Source: Virgibacillus_N oceani_A
GTDB lineage: Bacteria > Bacillota > Bacilli > Bacillales > Amphibacillaceae
Strand: one strand, 5' to 3'
DNA: 64,000 bases
Assembly (NCBI GenBank): GCA_041521345.1
Contig: JBGOHB010000006.1
Position numbers and translations under genes: made by a program. Positions 44,862-53,956 of the stretch are shown piece after piece. Every line of letters starts with the position of its first letter. The first letter of the stretch is position 1. Below the pieces are notes generated by a model. That model had not been told where the DNA came from, searched no databases, and worked only from the letters and a program-made list of their open reading frames with translations.

Positions 44862-45329
44862 ATGAAAATGTATATATTGAATAGCATTCAACAACTGCCA
44901 ATCTCCAAAGAAGAAGCATGGACATTTTTTTCTGATCCAAGTCAGCTGGAAAACATAACGCCTGATGATATGTCTATGAAACTAATACATGAACTTCCAG
45001 ATTGTATGTATGAAGGCATGATCATTCGCCATCAGATTGAACCCTTTCCTTTATTTCATATGAAATGGGTGACTGAAGTTACACATATTCAAGAAGGAGA
45101 ATATTTCATTGATGAACAGCGTTTCGGGCCATTTCGGTTTTGGCATCATCAGCATCGCTTGATCGAAAATAAAGATGGAGTGGAGCTGCGAGATACTGTT
45201 CATTATGTGATGCCTTTCTCAATTCTTGGCCGATTCGTTCATCGATTTTTTATCCGAAAGCGTATTGAAAACATTTTTTCATATCGGAAAGCACAGTTGG
45301 AGGGGTATTTTGAAAAGATCGAAATGTAA
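44862..45329 (+). CDS. SRPBCC-family ligand-binding protein
   Basis: About 155 residues, single START/Bet v1-like domain. PISKEEAWTFFSDPSQLENI opens it, then the beta strands HMKWVTEVTHIQEGEYFIDE and FGPFRFWHHQHRL and the long C-terminal helix. Similar domains occur in polyketide cyclases and in the partner of YfcH-like epimerases. No enzyme residue is clear. The ATG at 44862 is chosen; AGGAG is 12 bases upstream. Confidence 0.75.
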   Translation: MKMYILNSIQQLPISKEEAWTFFSDPSQLENITPDDMSMKLIHELPDCMYEGMIIRHQIEPFPLFHMKWVTEVTHIQEGEYFIDEQRFGPFRFWHHQHRLIENKDGVELRDTVHYVMPFSILGRFVHRFFIRKRIENIFSYRKAQLEGYFEKIEM

Positions 45330-45349
45330 ACAGGGGGATGTATATTTCT

Positions 45350-45402
45350 TTTAATACTCCTTCAGTTGTCTGATGATTACAGACAACTGAAGGAGTATTA
45401 AA
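45350..45402. repeat. Perfect 23-bp hairpin
   Basis: A 23-base arm (TTTAATACTCC then TTCAGTTGTCTG) pairs without a mismatch to its complement after a seven-base loop (ATGATTA). It starts ~20 bases past the SRPBCC gene stop. It is longer than most terminators and both sides are similar in T content, so it could work both ways. Confidence 0.7.
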
Positions 45403-45404
45403 TT

Positions 45405-45590
45405 TCAGCAAATAGGGTCAAGCCCATTAGCCCTAGTTCACTTCCTATTTTCCAAAGAAAGTCAAGTATTTCCTCTGTAAACAGGTTGGTAATACCCCCC
45501 CTCTGTAGCAGAGTATTAATTTCTACAGCGAGGAAAGCGATAGTAAAGGCTCGGTTGTATTTGATCCATAAAATATATACTTATTTTTGA
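45405..45590 (-). pseudogene. Possible degraded coding remnant
   Basis: On the minus strand, WIKYNRAFTIAFLAVEINT then LLQRG breaks at a G-run and resumes as GITNLFTEEILDFLWKIGSE, ending GLMGLTLFAEI. The join needs one G more in the run. No start codon is found. It could be a relic of a membrane protein or chance; the family is unknown. Confidence 0.3.
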
Positions 45591-45593
45591 CTT

Positions 45594-45631
45594 AAAAATG
45601 GGCAGGAGGAGTTTGTTGCCCCTTCCTGCCC
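45594..45631 (-). terminator. Terminator of the DUF5068 lipoprotein gene
   Basis: On the minus strand GGGCAGGA pairs with TCCTGCCC across a loop and is followed by ATTTTTAAG. It lies eight or more bases after the lipoprotein stop. Confidence 0.7.
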
Positions 45632-45639
45632 GGTTTACC

Positions 45640-46914
45640 CTATTTCAGCTGGAATGTTGCTTCCTGACCTTTTGAAATATCTTCAGCCTCCATATCACGC
45701 AATGGTCCGATTTCGATTTCAAATGATTTATCCTGCCAAATCAAATCATATTGCTCTTTATCAAGGGGGTACACTTGTAACAATTCCCCTTCTTCACCAG
45801 ATTCAATGGCACTATTATAATCATAGTTTAATAGCATACCTTCATTCAATGTCCATTGCTGTCCATCATTTAAGTCTAATCTTGATGTCATGGAAGTTTT
45901 GCTTATATCAGCGCCTTCTCCATTATCAATCAAAAATTTCACTGTAAGGAGTACTATTCCCTCCGTAAAGTTTTCGAAACGCGGGGCTTCGTCAGCATTT
46001 GGCTCAAACGCTGTGAACTGATAACCTTCTAGCGTAATTGTTGAATTACTTAACTCTTCAGTATCGCCAATACCTTCTTCGCTTTCGATCATGGTTTTAT
46101 CTCCCATGTTATCCGCTGTTACTTTATCTTCATAAAATCCTTCATTGGCTGTTTCTTCTTGTTCGGCAGTCCCTTCTTCATCAAGAGAAATGGTAAATCG
46201 CCCCTCTGAACCAATGGTGCTGGAAAAATCTTCCGGGTCTGTTTGTGGCGTCGGAACTTGCACATCTACACTTCCAACATCCAAAACGTCTGCAAATCGG
46301 GTTTCCCCAAATGGATAAGTATAATAACCTGTTACTTCTTCTCCTGCGTTCACAGTATAATCGTTATCAGGAGAAAGGATGACCGGCAATTGCTGTTCTT
46401 CCGGCAAAATATTTCTGTGGTTTCCTATATTTTTTTCGGCACCCACATAAGTCACATCTAAATGAGGCATATAATGCAGATCATCATCTGTGTCATTTTT
46501 AACTGTATATTGAGCTATAATTAATGCGCCGTCATTTTCTTCGTCAAATGGAATATTAAAGTTTGTATGGAAATCATTTAATTCAACTAATGTATAACTA
46601 TCCAAAGTAACTGTAAGACCATCCATTTCATGGGATTGGGCATCATCATTTTCATATAGAACATTTGCTGTTCCTTCTGTTGTTTCTTCCATATAGGAAA
46701 TTAGTTCGCTGAACCCACCTTCAAATTCCTCGCTTGATTCTATTTCTTCCTCATCTGCTTCCACAACCTCTTCATCGTCATTTACTTCCTCTTCTGTATC
46801 TTCTTCCTCAGTTGCATCAACCGTGGCTTCTTCCTCTTCATCTGAGCCACAGCCAGTAATCAACAATACTGATAGGATTAAAGATACAAATAAAACAAAC
46901 CCTCTTTTTTGCAT
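45640..46914 (-). CDS. DUF5068-type lipoprotein
   Basis: About 424 residues. The lipobox LITGC with a preceding membrane segment (FVLFVSLILSVLLITGC) marks a lipid-anchored protein, cut at Cys ~20. An acidic linker (EEEEATVDATEEEDTEEEV, and on to ~60) leads into two beta-rich domains, ~70-240 and ~260-424, each with a TVTLDSYTLV- or TITLEGYQFT-type strand typical of DUF5068. ATG at 46914 after GGAGGG. It faces away from the Tad cluster, and its start is ~860 bases from tadZ. Confidence 0.75.
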   Translation of the reverse strand: MQKRGFVLFVSLILSVLLITGCGSDEEEEATVDATEEEDTEEEVNDDEEVVEADEEEIESSEEFEGGFSELISYMEETTEGTANVLYENDDAQSHEMDGLTVTLDSYTLVELNDFHTNFNIPFDEENDGALIIAQYTVKNDTDDDLHYMPHLDVTYVGAEKNIGNHRNILPEEQQLPVILSPDNDYTVNAGEEVTGYYTYPFGETRFADVLDVGSVDVQVPTPQTDPEDFSSTIGSEGRFTISLDEEGTAEQEETANEGFYEDKVTADNMGDKTMIESEEGIGDTEELSNSTITLEGYQFTAFEPNADEAPRFENFTEGIVLLTVKFLIDNGEGADISKTSMTSRLDLNDGQQWTLNEGMLLNYDYNSAIESGEEGELLQVYPLDKEQYDLIWQDKSFEIEIGPLRDMEAEDISKGQEATFQLK

Positions 46915-47776
46915 GTAACACCCTCCAATTTTAAATATCAAAATACTATTTTATTACAAATCTTTAAAATTGCAATGCAATAATAACATTCCCAGCATAT
47001 TGGATTCGGGTAATAACAGCATGCAATTTTATGCACCAAAGGCACAAGATTATTCGCCAGATCAAATCAGGATATGATTTATCGCACAATACCGATATGG
47101 TCGATATTTATTTAAACAACAATCTCTAACATTAATTAAAGCTTATACAGAACAAAGTTGTGACAAATGAGGGGGGAAAGTGCAACAGGAATAACTTTAC
47201 ATTAATAGTAACGAAACATCAACAGATTTCAAAAAATGATTATAATATAAATCTTATTACTATCTTAATACCGAATACCGAATACCAAACGTATAGCAAG
47301 TTATGCTATTTCGCACCTTTTTGTTCATTAAAACGAACGACGATGAATGCCATTTATGCTTATTTCCGATCAAATCGTAATAGAAAGCAAACAATATTTA
47401 CAAAAATAGTGGATAATCCAGGGTATTAATCTACATTTAGTAACTTTTTGTAACTAAATAGGCAATTAGGCTCATAGATATTGCAGGCATATTTCACTAT
47501 TAATATAATGAAAAGTACTACTGCCATTTATATCTATTAGGACTATATGATCAATTTTAACAAAACTTTATATAGTTCGTTGACAGGATAATCCTGAGAA
47601 GTCTAACCTAATTTAAGAAGCAGATAATATTACAAAGTTGACAAAGAGATGTCAAATATATTTGACATCAGTTCTAAAACCTAATTTTTGTAAAATACGT
47701 TTGCGTGCAGCTAGGACTTAAAAATCAGAAAAGCGTTTTGGGGATGTTCAACGAAGGTTGAGGGAGGTTGTAAGAA
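46915..47776. other. Long AT-rich intergenic region upstream of the Tad cluster
   Basis: No gene was found in this 860-base stretch. It contains a short tandem repeat (ACCGAATACCGAATACC, 47268-47285), AT-rich promoter-like tracts and the palindrome at 47648-47669. It probably holds the divergent promoters of the DUF5068 gene and the Tad cluster. The length suggests complex regulation or a lost gene. Confidence 0.5.
47648..47669. promoter_or_regulatory. Perfect 22-bp palindrome, likely operator of the Tad cluster
   Basis: GATGTCAAATA is followed directly by its complement TATTTGACATC, giving a perfect dyad. It lies ~110 bases before tadZ, overlapping the expected promoter area. It is likely the site of a homodimeric regulator encoded elsewhere. 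No regulator gene lies in the cluster. Confidence 0.5.
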
Positions 47777-48880
47777 ATGAGTAAAGTAAAAATTGTCCTA
47801 TTTACACTGGATACCGCTTATGCTGAATACTTTTCAAATTTTATGAGAAACCCGGAGAATAGTATGAAATTCTCAACGAAAATATTTACCAATGTAGATG
47901 CTTTCAAAAATAATATAAGAAATCAAAAACAGCACATATTATTAACCGACTATCATCTTGAAGCGGAAGAAACAAGTAATTTTGATGAAGTAATCAAACT
48001 TTCAGAAGATAAATCAAGTGAGTCCGAAAAGGGTATCATTGTGTTTAAGTATCAGCCGCTTAACGAATTATTATCCCAAGTATTGTCCATACATTATGAA
48101 CATAACGGGAAAATGGATAAATCCTTGTATGGAGATAATAAGGATATTGTGATCAGTTTCTACAGCGGGGGTGCCGGTACCGGTAAAACTACCCTTTCTT
48201 TATGTCTTGCTAAGCACCTGGCAATGCAGAATAAGCGTGTTTTTTATCTGAGTTTGGAACAATTACATACAACATATTTATTTTTCAAGGAACCTAAAAC
48301 ATCTTCAGCAGAAGTATTTTATTACTTAAAAAACAATACCGATAGATTGATGTCTAAAATTGAATCTTTGAAATCACATGATGCTTTAACAAACATGGAT
48401 TATTTCACTTTCCCGGTTCTTCCGGAAGAAATGGAAATGCTGGAAGACGAGGATGTGAAAATGCTGGTGCATTCCTTAAAGGAAACAGAAGAATATGATT
48501 ATATAATTATAGATTTAGACGCTTCTATACACGAACGCAATAATACGGCAATGGAAATTAGTGACGAGGTTTTCTGGATTCTAAGTTCAAACGAAACAAG
48601 TATGGAAAGATCGAAGTATATGCTGGATAACGACTTGCTTGGTGTGAAAATGGATAAGTCAAAAATGCATTATATTCTTAATAAAGTAGGTTCGAATTTA
48701 TTTAAAGGATATAACAGCTATAATTTTAGCATCGAGACGAAAATTCCTTTTAACCCATACTGGCTTGAAACAGACGAACAAGAAAAAGTGCTGGAAGATA
48801 CCGTTGTAGGGGAAAAGCTTGCAAAATTAATTGAAAAGAACCCTGATTTACATAGGCAGGTGGGTTTAGTTGAAAACTGA
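47777..48880 (+). CDS. tadZ: TadZ/CpaE-like ATPase
   Basis: 367 residues. Residues ~1-110 resemble an atypical receiver domain (KIVLFTLDTAYAEYFSNFM), then a P-loop ATPase: ISFYSGGAGTGKTTLSLCLA (~residues 127-146; a plain GxxxxGKT without the MinD signature Lys) and EYDYIIIDLDASIHERNNTA as Walker B. In other Tad systems TadZ localises the assembly machinery to a cell site. ATG after GAGGGAGGTTG. First gene of the cluster; its last 11 bases overlap tadA. Confidence 0.85.
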   Translation: MSKVKIVLFTLDTAYAEYFSNFMRNPENSMKFSTKIFTNVDAFKNNIRNQKQHILLTDYHLEAEETSNFDEVIKLSEDKSSESEKGIIVFKYQPLNELLSQVLSIHYEHNGKMDKSLYGDNKDIVISFYSGGAGTGKTTLSLCLAKHLAMQNKRVFYLSLEQLHTTYLFFKEPKTSSAEVFYYLKNNTDRLMSKIESLKSHDALTNMDYFTFPVLPEEMEMLEDEDVKMLVHSLKETEEYDYIIIDLDASIHERNNTAMEISDEVFWILSSNETSMERSKYMLDNDLLGVKMDKSKMHYILNKVGSNLFKGYNSYNFSIETKIPFNPYWLETDEQEKVLEDTVVGEKLAKLIEKNPDLHRQVGLVEN

Positions 48881-50177
48881 GAATAAAAAGAACGAGCATG
48901 AAATGATAGAAAATGGCCAGGAATCCCAAGTGAAAAGCGAAGATGAAATTACGAAAGCCTTGATTGAGGAGCTAAGAGAAACACTTGATTTCATGCACTC
49001 TGTCACAAATAAAGAATTATTGGAGCACGTTGAGGAAACAGTTATTGATTATGCAAGAGAACATAAAATTAATTCATCGATGATCAAGCAAATCGTAGAC
49101 CGCATGTATAATGCCTTTCGGGGTCTGGGTGCACTGCAGCCGCTGCTTGATGATCCAACCATTACGGAGATCATGGTCAATAACCACGAAGAAATATTTA
49201 TTGAGCGGGACGGTCAGGTGTCGAAAACCGACGTAGCGTTTGAAAATAGACAAAAGCTTGAAGATACAATACAGACCATTGTGTCAAAAGTAAATCGTGT
49301 TGTAAACGAGTCAAGTCCCATAGCGGATGCCAGACTTGAAGATGGATCGCGAGTAAATGTTGTTCTGCCGCCAATTGCTTTAAAAGGACCCGCCATGACT
49401 ATCCGAAAATTTCCGGAAAATCCTTTAACGATAGAAGACTTGATCAAGGTGGGAGCATTAGATAATGAAGTCGCATATTTCCTGCAGCAGCTGGTTGAAG
49501 CAAAGTACAATATATTTATCGGAGGGGGAACTGGTTCAGGGAAAACGACATTTTTAAATGTTTTATCAAACTTTATACCAGAGGAAGAACGGCTTATCTC
49601 CATTGAAGACTCTGCAGAACTTCAAATACAAAAAATACCTAACCTTATCAGTCTTGAAACGAGAAACCCTAATACAGAAGGTAAGGGTGAGGTTACCATA
49701 AAAGATTTAATAAAAACATCCTTGCGTATGAGACCCAACCGCATTATAGTTGGAGAGGTTCGCGGAGAGGAAGCATTGGATATGCTGCAAGCGATGAATA
49801 CAGGGCATGACGGTTCCCTTTCCACAGGGCACGCCAACTCCATTAACGATATGCTGAGCAGGTTGGAAACAATGGTATTAGGTGCTGCTGAATTACCTAT
49901 TGAAGCTATACGGAAACAAATCAGTTCTGCTATAGATATTATGGTTCATTTGTCAAGGTTTCGCGATCACTCCAGGAAAGTTGTTGAAATATCAGAGTTA
50001 AGAGGTATGGAAAACGGGGAAATTGTGATGGTTCCCTTGTATCAATTTGAAGAGGAAGGCGAAGATTTCAAAGGGAAAATAATCGGTAAGTTAAAGCAGA
50101 CGGAACACAGACTACAATTAACAAACAAGTTAAAAATAGCCGGTAAATTTGATGTTGCAGAGAAGTTTTCTGATTAA
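48870..50177 (+). CDS. tadA: Tad pilus assembly ATPase TadA/CpaF
   Basis: 435 residues. Secretion-ATPase marks: Walker A FIGGGTGSGKTTFLNVLSNF (~residues 210-229), Asp box IEDSAELQI, Walker B RPNRIIVGEVRGEEALDMLQ, His box GSLSTGHANS. The N-terminal ~80 residues are helical, and the CpaF-type ITEIMVNNHEEIFIERDGQ follows. It powers pilus extension, likely as a hexamer. TTG start within the tadZ 3' end. Confidence 0.93.
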   Translation: MKTENKKNEHEMIENGQESQVKSEDEITKALIEELRETLDFMHSVTNKELLEHVEETVIDYAREHKINSSMIKQIVDRMYNAFRGLGALQPLLDDPTITEIMVNNHEEIFIERDGQVSKTDVAFENRQKLEDTIQTIVSKVNRVVNESSPIADARLEDGSRVNVVLPPIALKGPAMTIRKFPENPLTIEDLIKVGALDNEVAYFLQQLVEAKYNIFIGGGTGSGKTTFLNVLSNFIPEEERLISIEDSAELQIQKIPNLISLETRNPNTEGKGEVTIKDLIKTSLRMRPNRIIVGEVRGEEALDMLQAMNTGHDGSLSTGHANSINDMLSRLETMVLGAAELPIEAIRKQISSAIDIMVHLSRFRDHSRKVVEISELRGMENGEIVMVPLYQFEEEGEDFKGKIIGKLKQTEHRLQLTNKLKIAGKFDVAEKFSD

Positions 50178-50197
50178 TACACTGGGGATTGATTAAA

Positions 50198-51127
50198 ATG
50201 GATATGGAACAAATTATTGGGACAATTATTATTGTTATTTTGCTGGGAACTATTGTTTTTCGGCGCGTGTTTCAATCCCGAAACAGAAAAAAGGAAAAAA
50301 AAGAGCAGGAAAAAATAGAATCCCAAAAAAGAGAAAAAAGTATTCAAGCTATTCGAAAAAGGACAATCGGCGGGGAAGCATTAATTGACTATGCTACGTA
50401 TGATTTAACCTTTAGTGAAAAGGTAAAATACAGCCTGATTGCCGGGATCGTGCTGTTTGGGATTGCATTTTTATTTTATGATAGCTTCATCGTGTCCATC
50501 ATTGCAGCATGTTTCGGTCTAATATACCCGAAAATAAAAAAGAAGGATCTGAAGGAAAAGCGTAAAGATCATTTATCATTGCAATTTAAAGAAGCTATTT
50601 CCGCTTTATCATCATCACTTGCTGCCGGACAATCGATAGAAAATGCATTTCGGGAAGCTTTAAAAGACTTGAAATTACTCTATCCGGATGACGGGACACA
50701 TATTATTAAAGAATTCAACTTGATTAATAGAAGAATAGAAAATGGGGAAACCGTTGAAAGGGCAATAGATGACTTTGCGAAACGTTCAGATGTTGAAGAT
50801 ATCAAGAACTTTTCCAATGTATTTATTACATGTAAACGTACCGGCGGGGATTTAGTGAATGTCATTAAACAGACGTCAGATATTATTACGGATAAAATTG
50901 AAATACAGCAGGATATTAAAGTTCTGGTATCCCAAAAAAAATTCGAATCAAAAATTATGGCTGTGGCACCCATTGGGATTATCCTGTTCCTAAGAACGTC
51001 ATCACCTGATTTTGTAGAGCCGTTGTTTGAATTTGGAACTGCTGGCCCGGTCATTATGACTGTTGCACTGAGTTTTATTGTCTTAAGTTTATTCATCAGT
51101 CAAAAGCTCATGGACATAAGCGTTTAA
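50198..51127 (+). CDS. tadB: Tad platform protein TadB
   Basis: About 309 residues. TM1 ~5-20 (IIGTIIIVILLGTIVFRR), a basic helical segment, TM2/TM3 ~75-115, the T2SSF domain with LSLQFKEAISALSSSLAAGQ (~125-145) and FITCKRTGGDLVNVIKQTSD, and a C-terminal pair of membrane segments. It forms the inner-membrane base with TadC for the ATPase. The ATG at 50198 has GGGG upstream; 20 bases after tadA. Confidence 0.9.
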   Translation: MDMEQIIGTIIIVILLGTIVFRRVFQSRNRKKEKKEQEKIESQKREKSIQAIRKRTIGGEALIDYATYDLTFSEKVKYSLIAGIVLFGIAFLFYDSFIVSIIAACFGLIYPKIKKKDLKEKRKDHLSLQFKEAISALSSSLAAGQSIENAFREALKDLKLLYPDDGTHIIKEFNLINRRIENGETVERAIDDFAKRSDVEDIKNFSNVFITCKRTGGDLVNVIKQTSDIITDKIEIQQDIKVLVSQKKFESKIMAVAPIGIILFLRTSSPDFVEPLFEFGTAGPVIMTVALSFIVLSLFISQKLMDISV

Positions 51128-51154
51128 TATTAAAATGGAGGGGGAGGAGGCAAT

Positions 51155-52021
51155 ATGGTATTAAGAATGGTTATAGCTGTTACCCTGATTGTTGTACTAT
51201 TAGTGACCTTAAAACAAAAGAAAATCTATGAACAATTCATTTCTACATATCAGGAAGATATTACATTGCCTGCCATTGCACCGTTTGCCTTTACAGTTAT
51301 AGATAAATTGAATTTGTACAAACGTCTCCCTAAACTCGTTAATTTTATTCATCAGAAAATGATTACATTAAGGGGAAGTAAACTTTCCGGAGACCATACA
51401 AGGATCTATTTAGCCAAGATGATCACTGTGTTAACAGTGCTGGTACTATTATCATTAGTTGCGGTTGAAGCCAGTGGTGAAGGATATGAAAGTTTAGTGT
51501 ATGGATTAATACTAACAGTTATTTTTATCGTTTTTCTTGTGAAGGATTTGGATAAAAAAGTGAAGCAAAGAAAGGACTCTATATTAATTGAACTCCCTGA
51601 ATTTGTGAATAAAATCATTCTCCTGGTAAATGCAGGAGATACAGTACAGGGAGCTTTTGAGAAATGTGTAAACCAGAATAAGCATAGAATATTTGAATCA
51701 CCATTGTATTTTGAGTTAAATGAAGCTGTGAATAAGATGTCAGCAAACACTTCTTTTCAGGATGCATTGAAAGACCTGAGTTACCGGAGTGGTATCCAAG
51801 AAGTATCTGTATTCACGACAACTGTCATGATGAATTACCGGAAAGGTGGAGCGCAGCTAACGGATTCTCTTAAGGAACTATCCGTATCTTTATGGGAAAA
51901 ACGAAAAACCATCACACGCATTAAAGGGGAAGAGGCATCATCCAAACTTGTATTTCCAATCATTTTTATATTCGGGGCAGTGCTTCTAATCGTAATATAC
52001 CCCGCATTAACCGTGTTCTAA
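51155..52021 (+). CDS. tadC: Tad platform protein TadC
   Basis: 288 residues. TM1 at the start (VLRMVIAVTLIVVLLVTL), two TMs ~85-130, the T2SSF pattern IELPEFVNKIILLVNAGDTV (~145-165) and TTTVMMNYRKGGAQLTDSLK, and TMs at the C-terminus. It partners TadB. ATG after GGAGGGGGAGGAGG, 27 bases after tadB. Confidence 0.9.
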   Translation: MVLRMVIAVTLIVVLLVTLKQKKIYEQFISTYQEDITLPAIAPFAFTVIDKLNLYKRLPKLVNFIHQKMITLRGSKLSGDHTRIYLAKMITVLTVLVLLSLVAVEASGEGYESLVYGLILTVIFIVFLVKDLDKKVKQRKDSILIELPEFVNKIILLVNAGDTVQGAFEKCVNQNKHRIFESPLYFELNEAVNKMSANTSFQDALKDLSYRSGIQEVSVFTTTVMMNYRKGGAQLTDSLKELSVSLWEKRKTITRIKGEEASSKLVFPIIFIFGAVLLIVIYPALTVF

Positions 52022-52043
52022 ATTATAAAAGGAGAGGATTATA

Positions 52044-52223
52044 ATGAATCAATTATCAACATTTTTTAAAAACTTTTGGGATGACGAAGAAGGCATTGAA
52101 ACGATAGAAATCCTGCTTATATTATCAGTGCTTATTGTCATTGCCTTAATGTTTAGAGATAGGATTATGGATTGGATTGATAGCTTATTTGATACTATTG
52201 AAGATGAATTGCCTGGAGATTAA
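52044..52223 (+). CDS. Flp-like pilin
   Basis: 59 residues, ATG after GGAGAGG. The core reads DDEEGIETIEILLILSVLIV: a Gly before the hydrophobic segment, and a Glu five residues after it, the pattern for class III prepilin cleavage by the peptidase encoded at 57.6 kb. The remaining C-terminus is short and acidic (FDTIEDELPGD). It is the probable main pilin of the Tad pilus, 22 bases after tadC. Small size and an atypical sequence make it easy to miss. Confidence 0.8.
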   Translation: MNQLSTFFKNFWDDEEGIETIEILLILSVLIVIALMFRDRIMDWIDSLFDTIEDELPGD

Positions 52224-52259
52224 ATTACTAAACTAATGATGAATTTTGGGGTGACAAAA

Positions 52260-52901
52260 ATGAAACCCTTCTTAAAAGAGGAACGGGGGAGTTTTACGTT
52301 TGAAGCAACCCTTGTGTTCCCCGGTTTTCTGTTATTCGTACTTGCAGGAGTGTTCTTTTGTATTGTTGTATTCCAGATGGGAACTGCACATTATGTGGCG
52401 CAAAACGCAGCGTCCCATGTTGCTTATTCCTGGAATAACTCGAATAAAGACTTGGAGACTGGTGAATTTGATAATCAGTCATATACGGGGCTGGAAGGTG
52501 GAGATGGGCTGTACTGGCGTATTTTTGATAATAATATATTGGGAATGTTTGGACTGGAAGGTGTTTTTGCACCTGAGGAGGGAGGAGGGTTAGTTACTGA
52601 AAAAAAGATGCTAGCCCAAAATAAATTCAGTAATCCAATTGATGTGACTGTTGAATACTCTAATTACATTATTTACGGCGAGGTAGAAGTCACAGCAGAA
52701 TCAGAGTTATATATGCCTACTTTTTTGAAAAATATGTTAGACAGCAGTAATAACTCATTGGCTGCTACATCAAATCGGGTAGTCACAGAGACCCCTGAAT
52801 TAATACGCACTTTTAATTTTGCAAATTATTTATGGAAAGCCGTCGGTTTACAGGACGCAACGGAGAATATTCTTAACTCGGTCAGAGAATTTTTTGGTTA
52901 A
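52260..52901 (+). CDS. tadE: TadE-like pseudopilin
   Basis: About 213 residues. The N-terminal EERGSFTFEATLVFPGFLLF is a prepilin-like segment with Glu after the hydrophobic start, then one membrane helix and a ~170-residue ectodomain with no Cys. It is expected to be cut by the prepilin peptidase and be a minor pilin. The ATG at 52260 follows GGGGTG; an upstream ATG (52236) is less likely. Confidence 0.82.
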   Translation: MKPFLKEERGSFTFEATLVFPGFLLFVLAGVFFCIVVFQMGTAHYVAQNAASHVAYSWNNSNKDLETGEFDNQSYTGLEGGDGLYWRIFDNNILGMFGLEGVFAPEEGGGLVTEKKMLAQNKFSNPIDVTVEYSNYIIYGEVEVTAESELYMPTFLKNMLDSSNNSLAATSNRVVTETPELIRTFNFANYLWKAVGLQDATENILNSVREFFG

Positions 52902-52923
52902 AACGAAGGTGGAGGGAAGCAAC

Positions 52924-53598
52924 ATGAAACTGTATATCAAATTATCTTTATTACTTATCCTGACTATAACCCTAGTAGTAGGATGCTCTAATAATGAAGA
53001 AGATGAGAATCAAACAGATGAAGAGGAAAACAGTCAAGAAGCGAATGAAACAGAGGGAGAAGATATTGAAGAAGATAATGATGTTTCAGAAGATATTAGT
53101 GATGAGGCAGAGGATAACGGTGATAACTCAGAAAATACCAGTGAAAACAATGATATGCATGTAGAACATCAGGAAGGACTTACAATGGGTGATACTGGAA
53201 CTGTAGTAGACAGTCAAAATAGTTATGAGGTGACTTTAAACTCAATCATTTACGATGACAGTATTGATAATATATCAGGTATAGAAACATATGCGGTTGT
53301 AGATATTACCGTTGAAAATATCGGCGATGAAAACTTTAATGCTATGGATATTTATAAGCCTGGATTCGGTCCAGATGGTGGATTTGAAGCATCTCTGAAC
53401 GAAGTATTAATGGAGATCGATACTACAGATCTGGATTTACTGGAAGGAGAAATCGCACCTGGAGAATCAGTGTCGGGTGTTCATGTATTTGGTGTTGCAG
53501 AAAAGACGGATAAATATTTATTTATAATTGGAGGAAGTGGTGCTCAAATCATCACCTATGCCCAATGGGAAGTTTCTGATAGTGAAATTGAGGGATGA
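52924..53598 (+). CDS. DUF4352-type lipoprotein 1
   Basis: 224 residues. Signal with lipobox LVVGC (~residue 20), an acidic Asn/Glu-rich linker to ~80, then a beta-sandwich domain (TVVDSQNSYEVTLNSIIYDD, ETYAVVDITVENIGDENFNA, LLEGEIAPGESVSGVHVFGV) like DUF4352. ATG after GGTGGAGGG. The end of this gene is repeated in the next 220 bases (53645-53821), a partial duplication. It may be displayed on the cell surface with the pilus. Confidence 0.8.
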   Translation: MKLYIKLSLLLILTITLVVGCSNNEEDENQTDEEENSQEANETEGEDIEEDNDVSEDISDEAEDNGDNSENTSENNDMHVEHQEGLTMGDTGTVVDSQNSYEVTLNSIIYDDSIDNISGIETYAVVDITVENIGDENFNAMDIYKPGFGPDGGFEASLNEVLMEIDTTDLDLLEGEIAPGESVSGVHVFGVAEKTDKYLFIIGGSGAQIITYAQWEVSDSEIEG

Positions 53599-53644
53599 TT
53601 AGTTACTACTATTAGAGCTGAAGTTTCGGCAGGAGGAATGGAAA

Positions 53645-53821
53645 GTGTATGTAGAACAAGATTTATTAGGGGGAGAAATAGCTCCAGGTGAATCCGTTAC
53701 AGGCGACCATGTGTTTGAAATAGCTGAAATCCATGATGAATATCTTTTCATCATAGGAGGACGAGGCGAACAAATAATAACATACGCTAATTGGGATGTA
53801 TTGGAAAGTGAAGTATATTAA
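53645..53821 (+). pseudogene. C-terminal fragment of a second DUF4352 lipoprotein
   Basis: From a GTG the frame reads EQDLLGGEIAPGESVTGDHV to EYLFIIGGRGEQIITYANWD, then stops. This matches the C-terminus of the lipoprotein immediately upstream (LLEGEIAPGESVSGVHV, KYLFIIGGSGAQIITYAQWE). It is the remnant of a tandem duplication or of a gene conversion, with no signal peptide. Confidence 0.75.
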
Positions 53822-53956
53822 TTAATATCATCCATTAATTAATAAACTGTTATATTTTTGCTTTCTACGACTAGGGAAATTGATAATCCAATAAAGTAAC
53901 TAATTAGTTGACATCAACTGTCAGCTTACTAAACATCTTCTTTCAGGAGGTGAAAT

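Noticed and set aside
47160..47429. 89-residue open frame in the gap before the Tad cluster
   Set aside because: Starts in an AT-rich stretch, composition (Asn, Lys, Ile, Tyr rich, low complexity) is that of random AT-rich DNA, and no family is seen.
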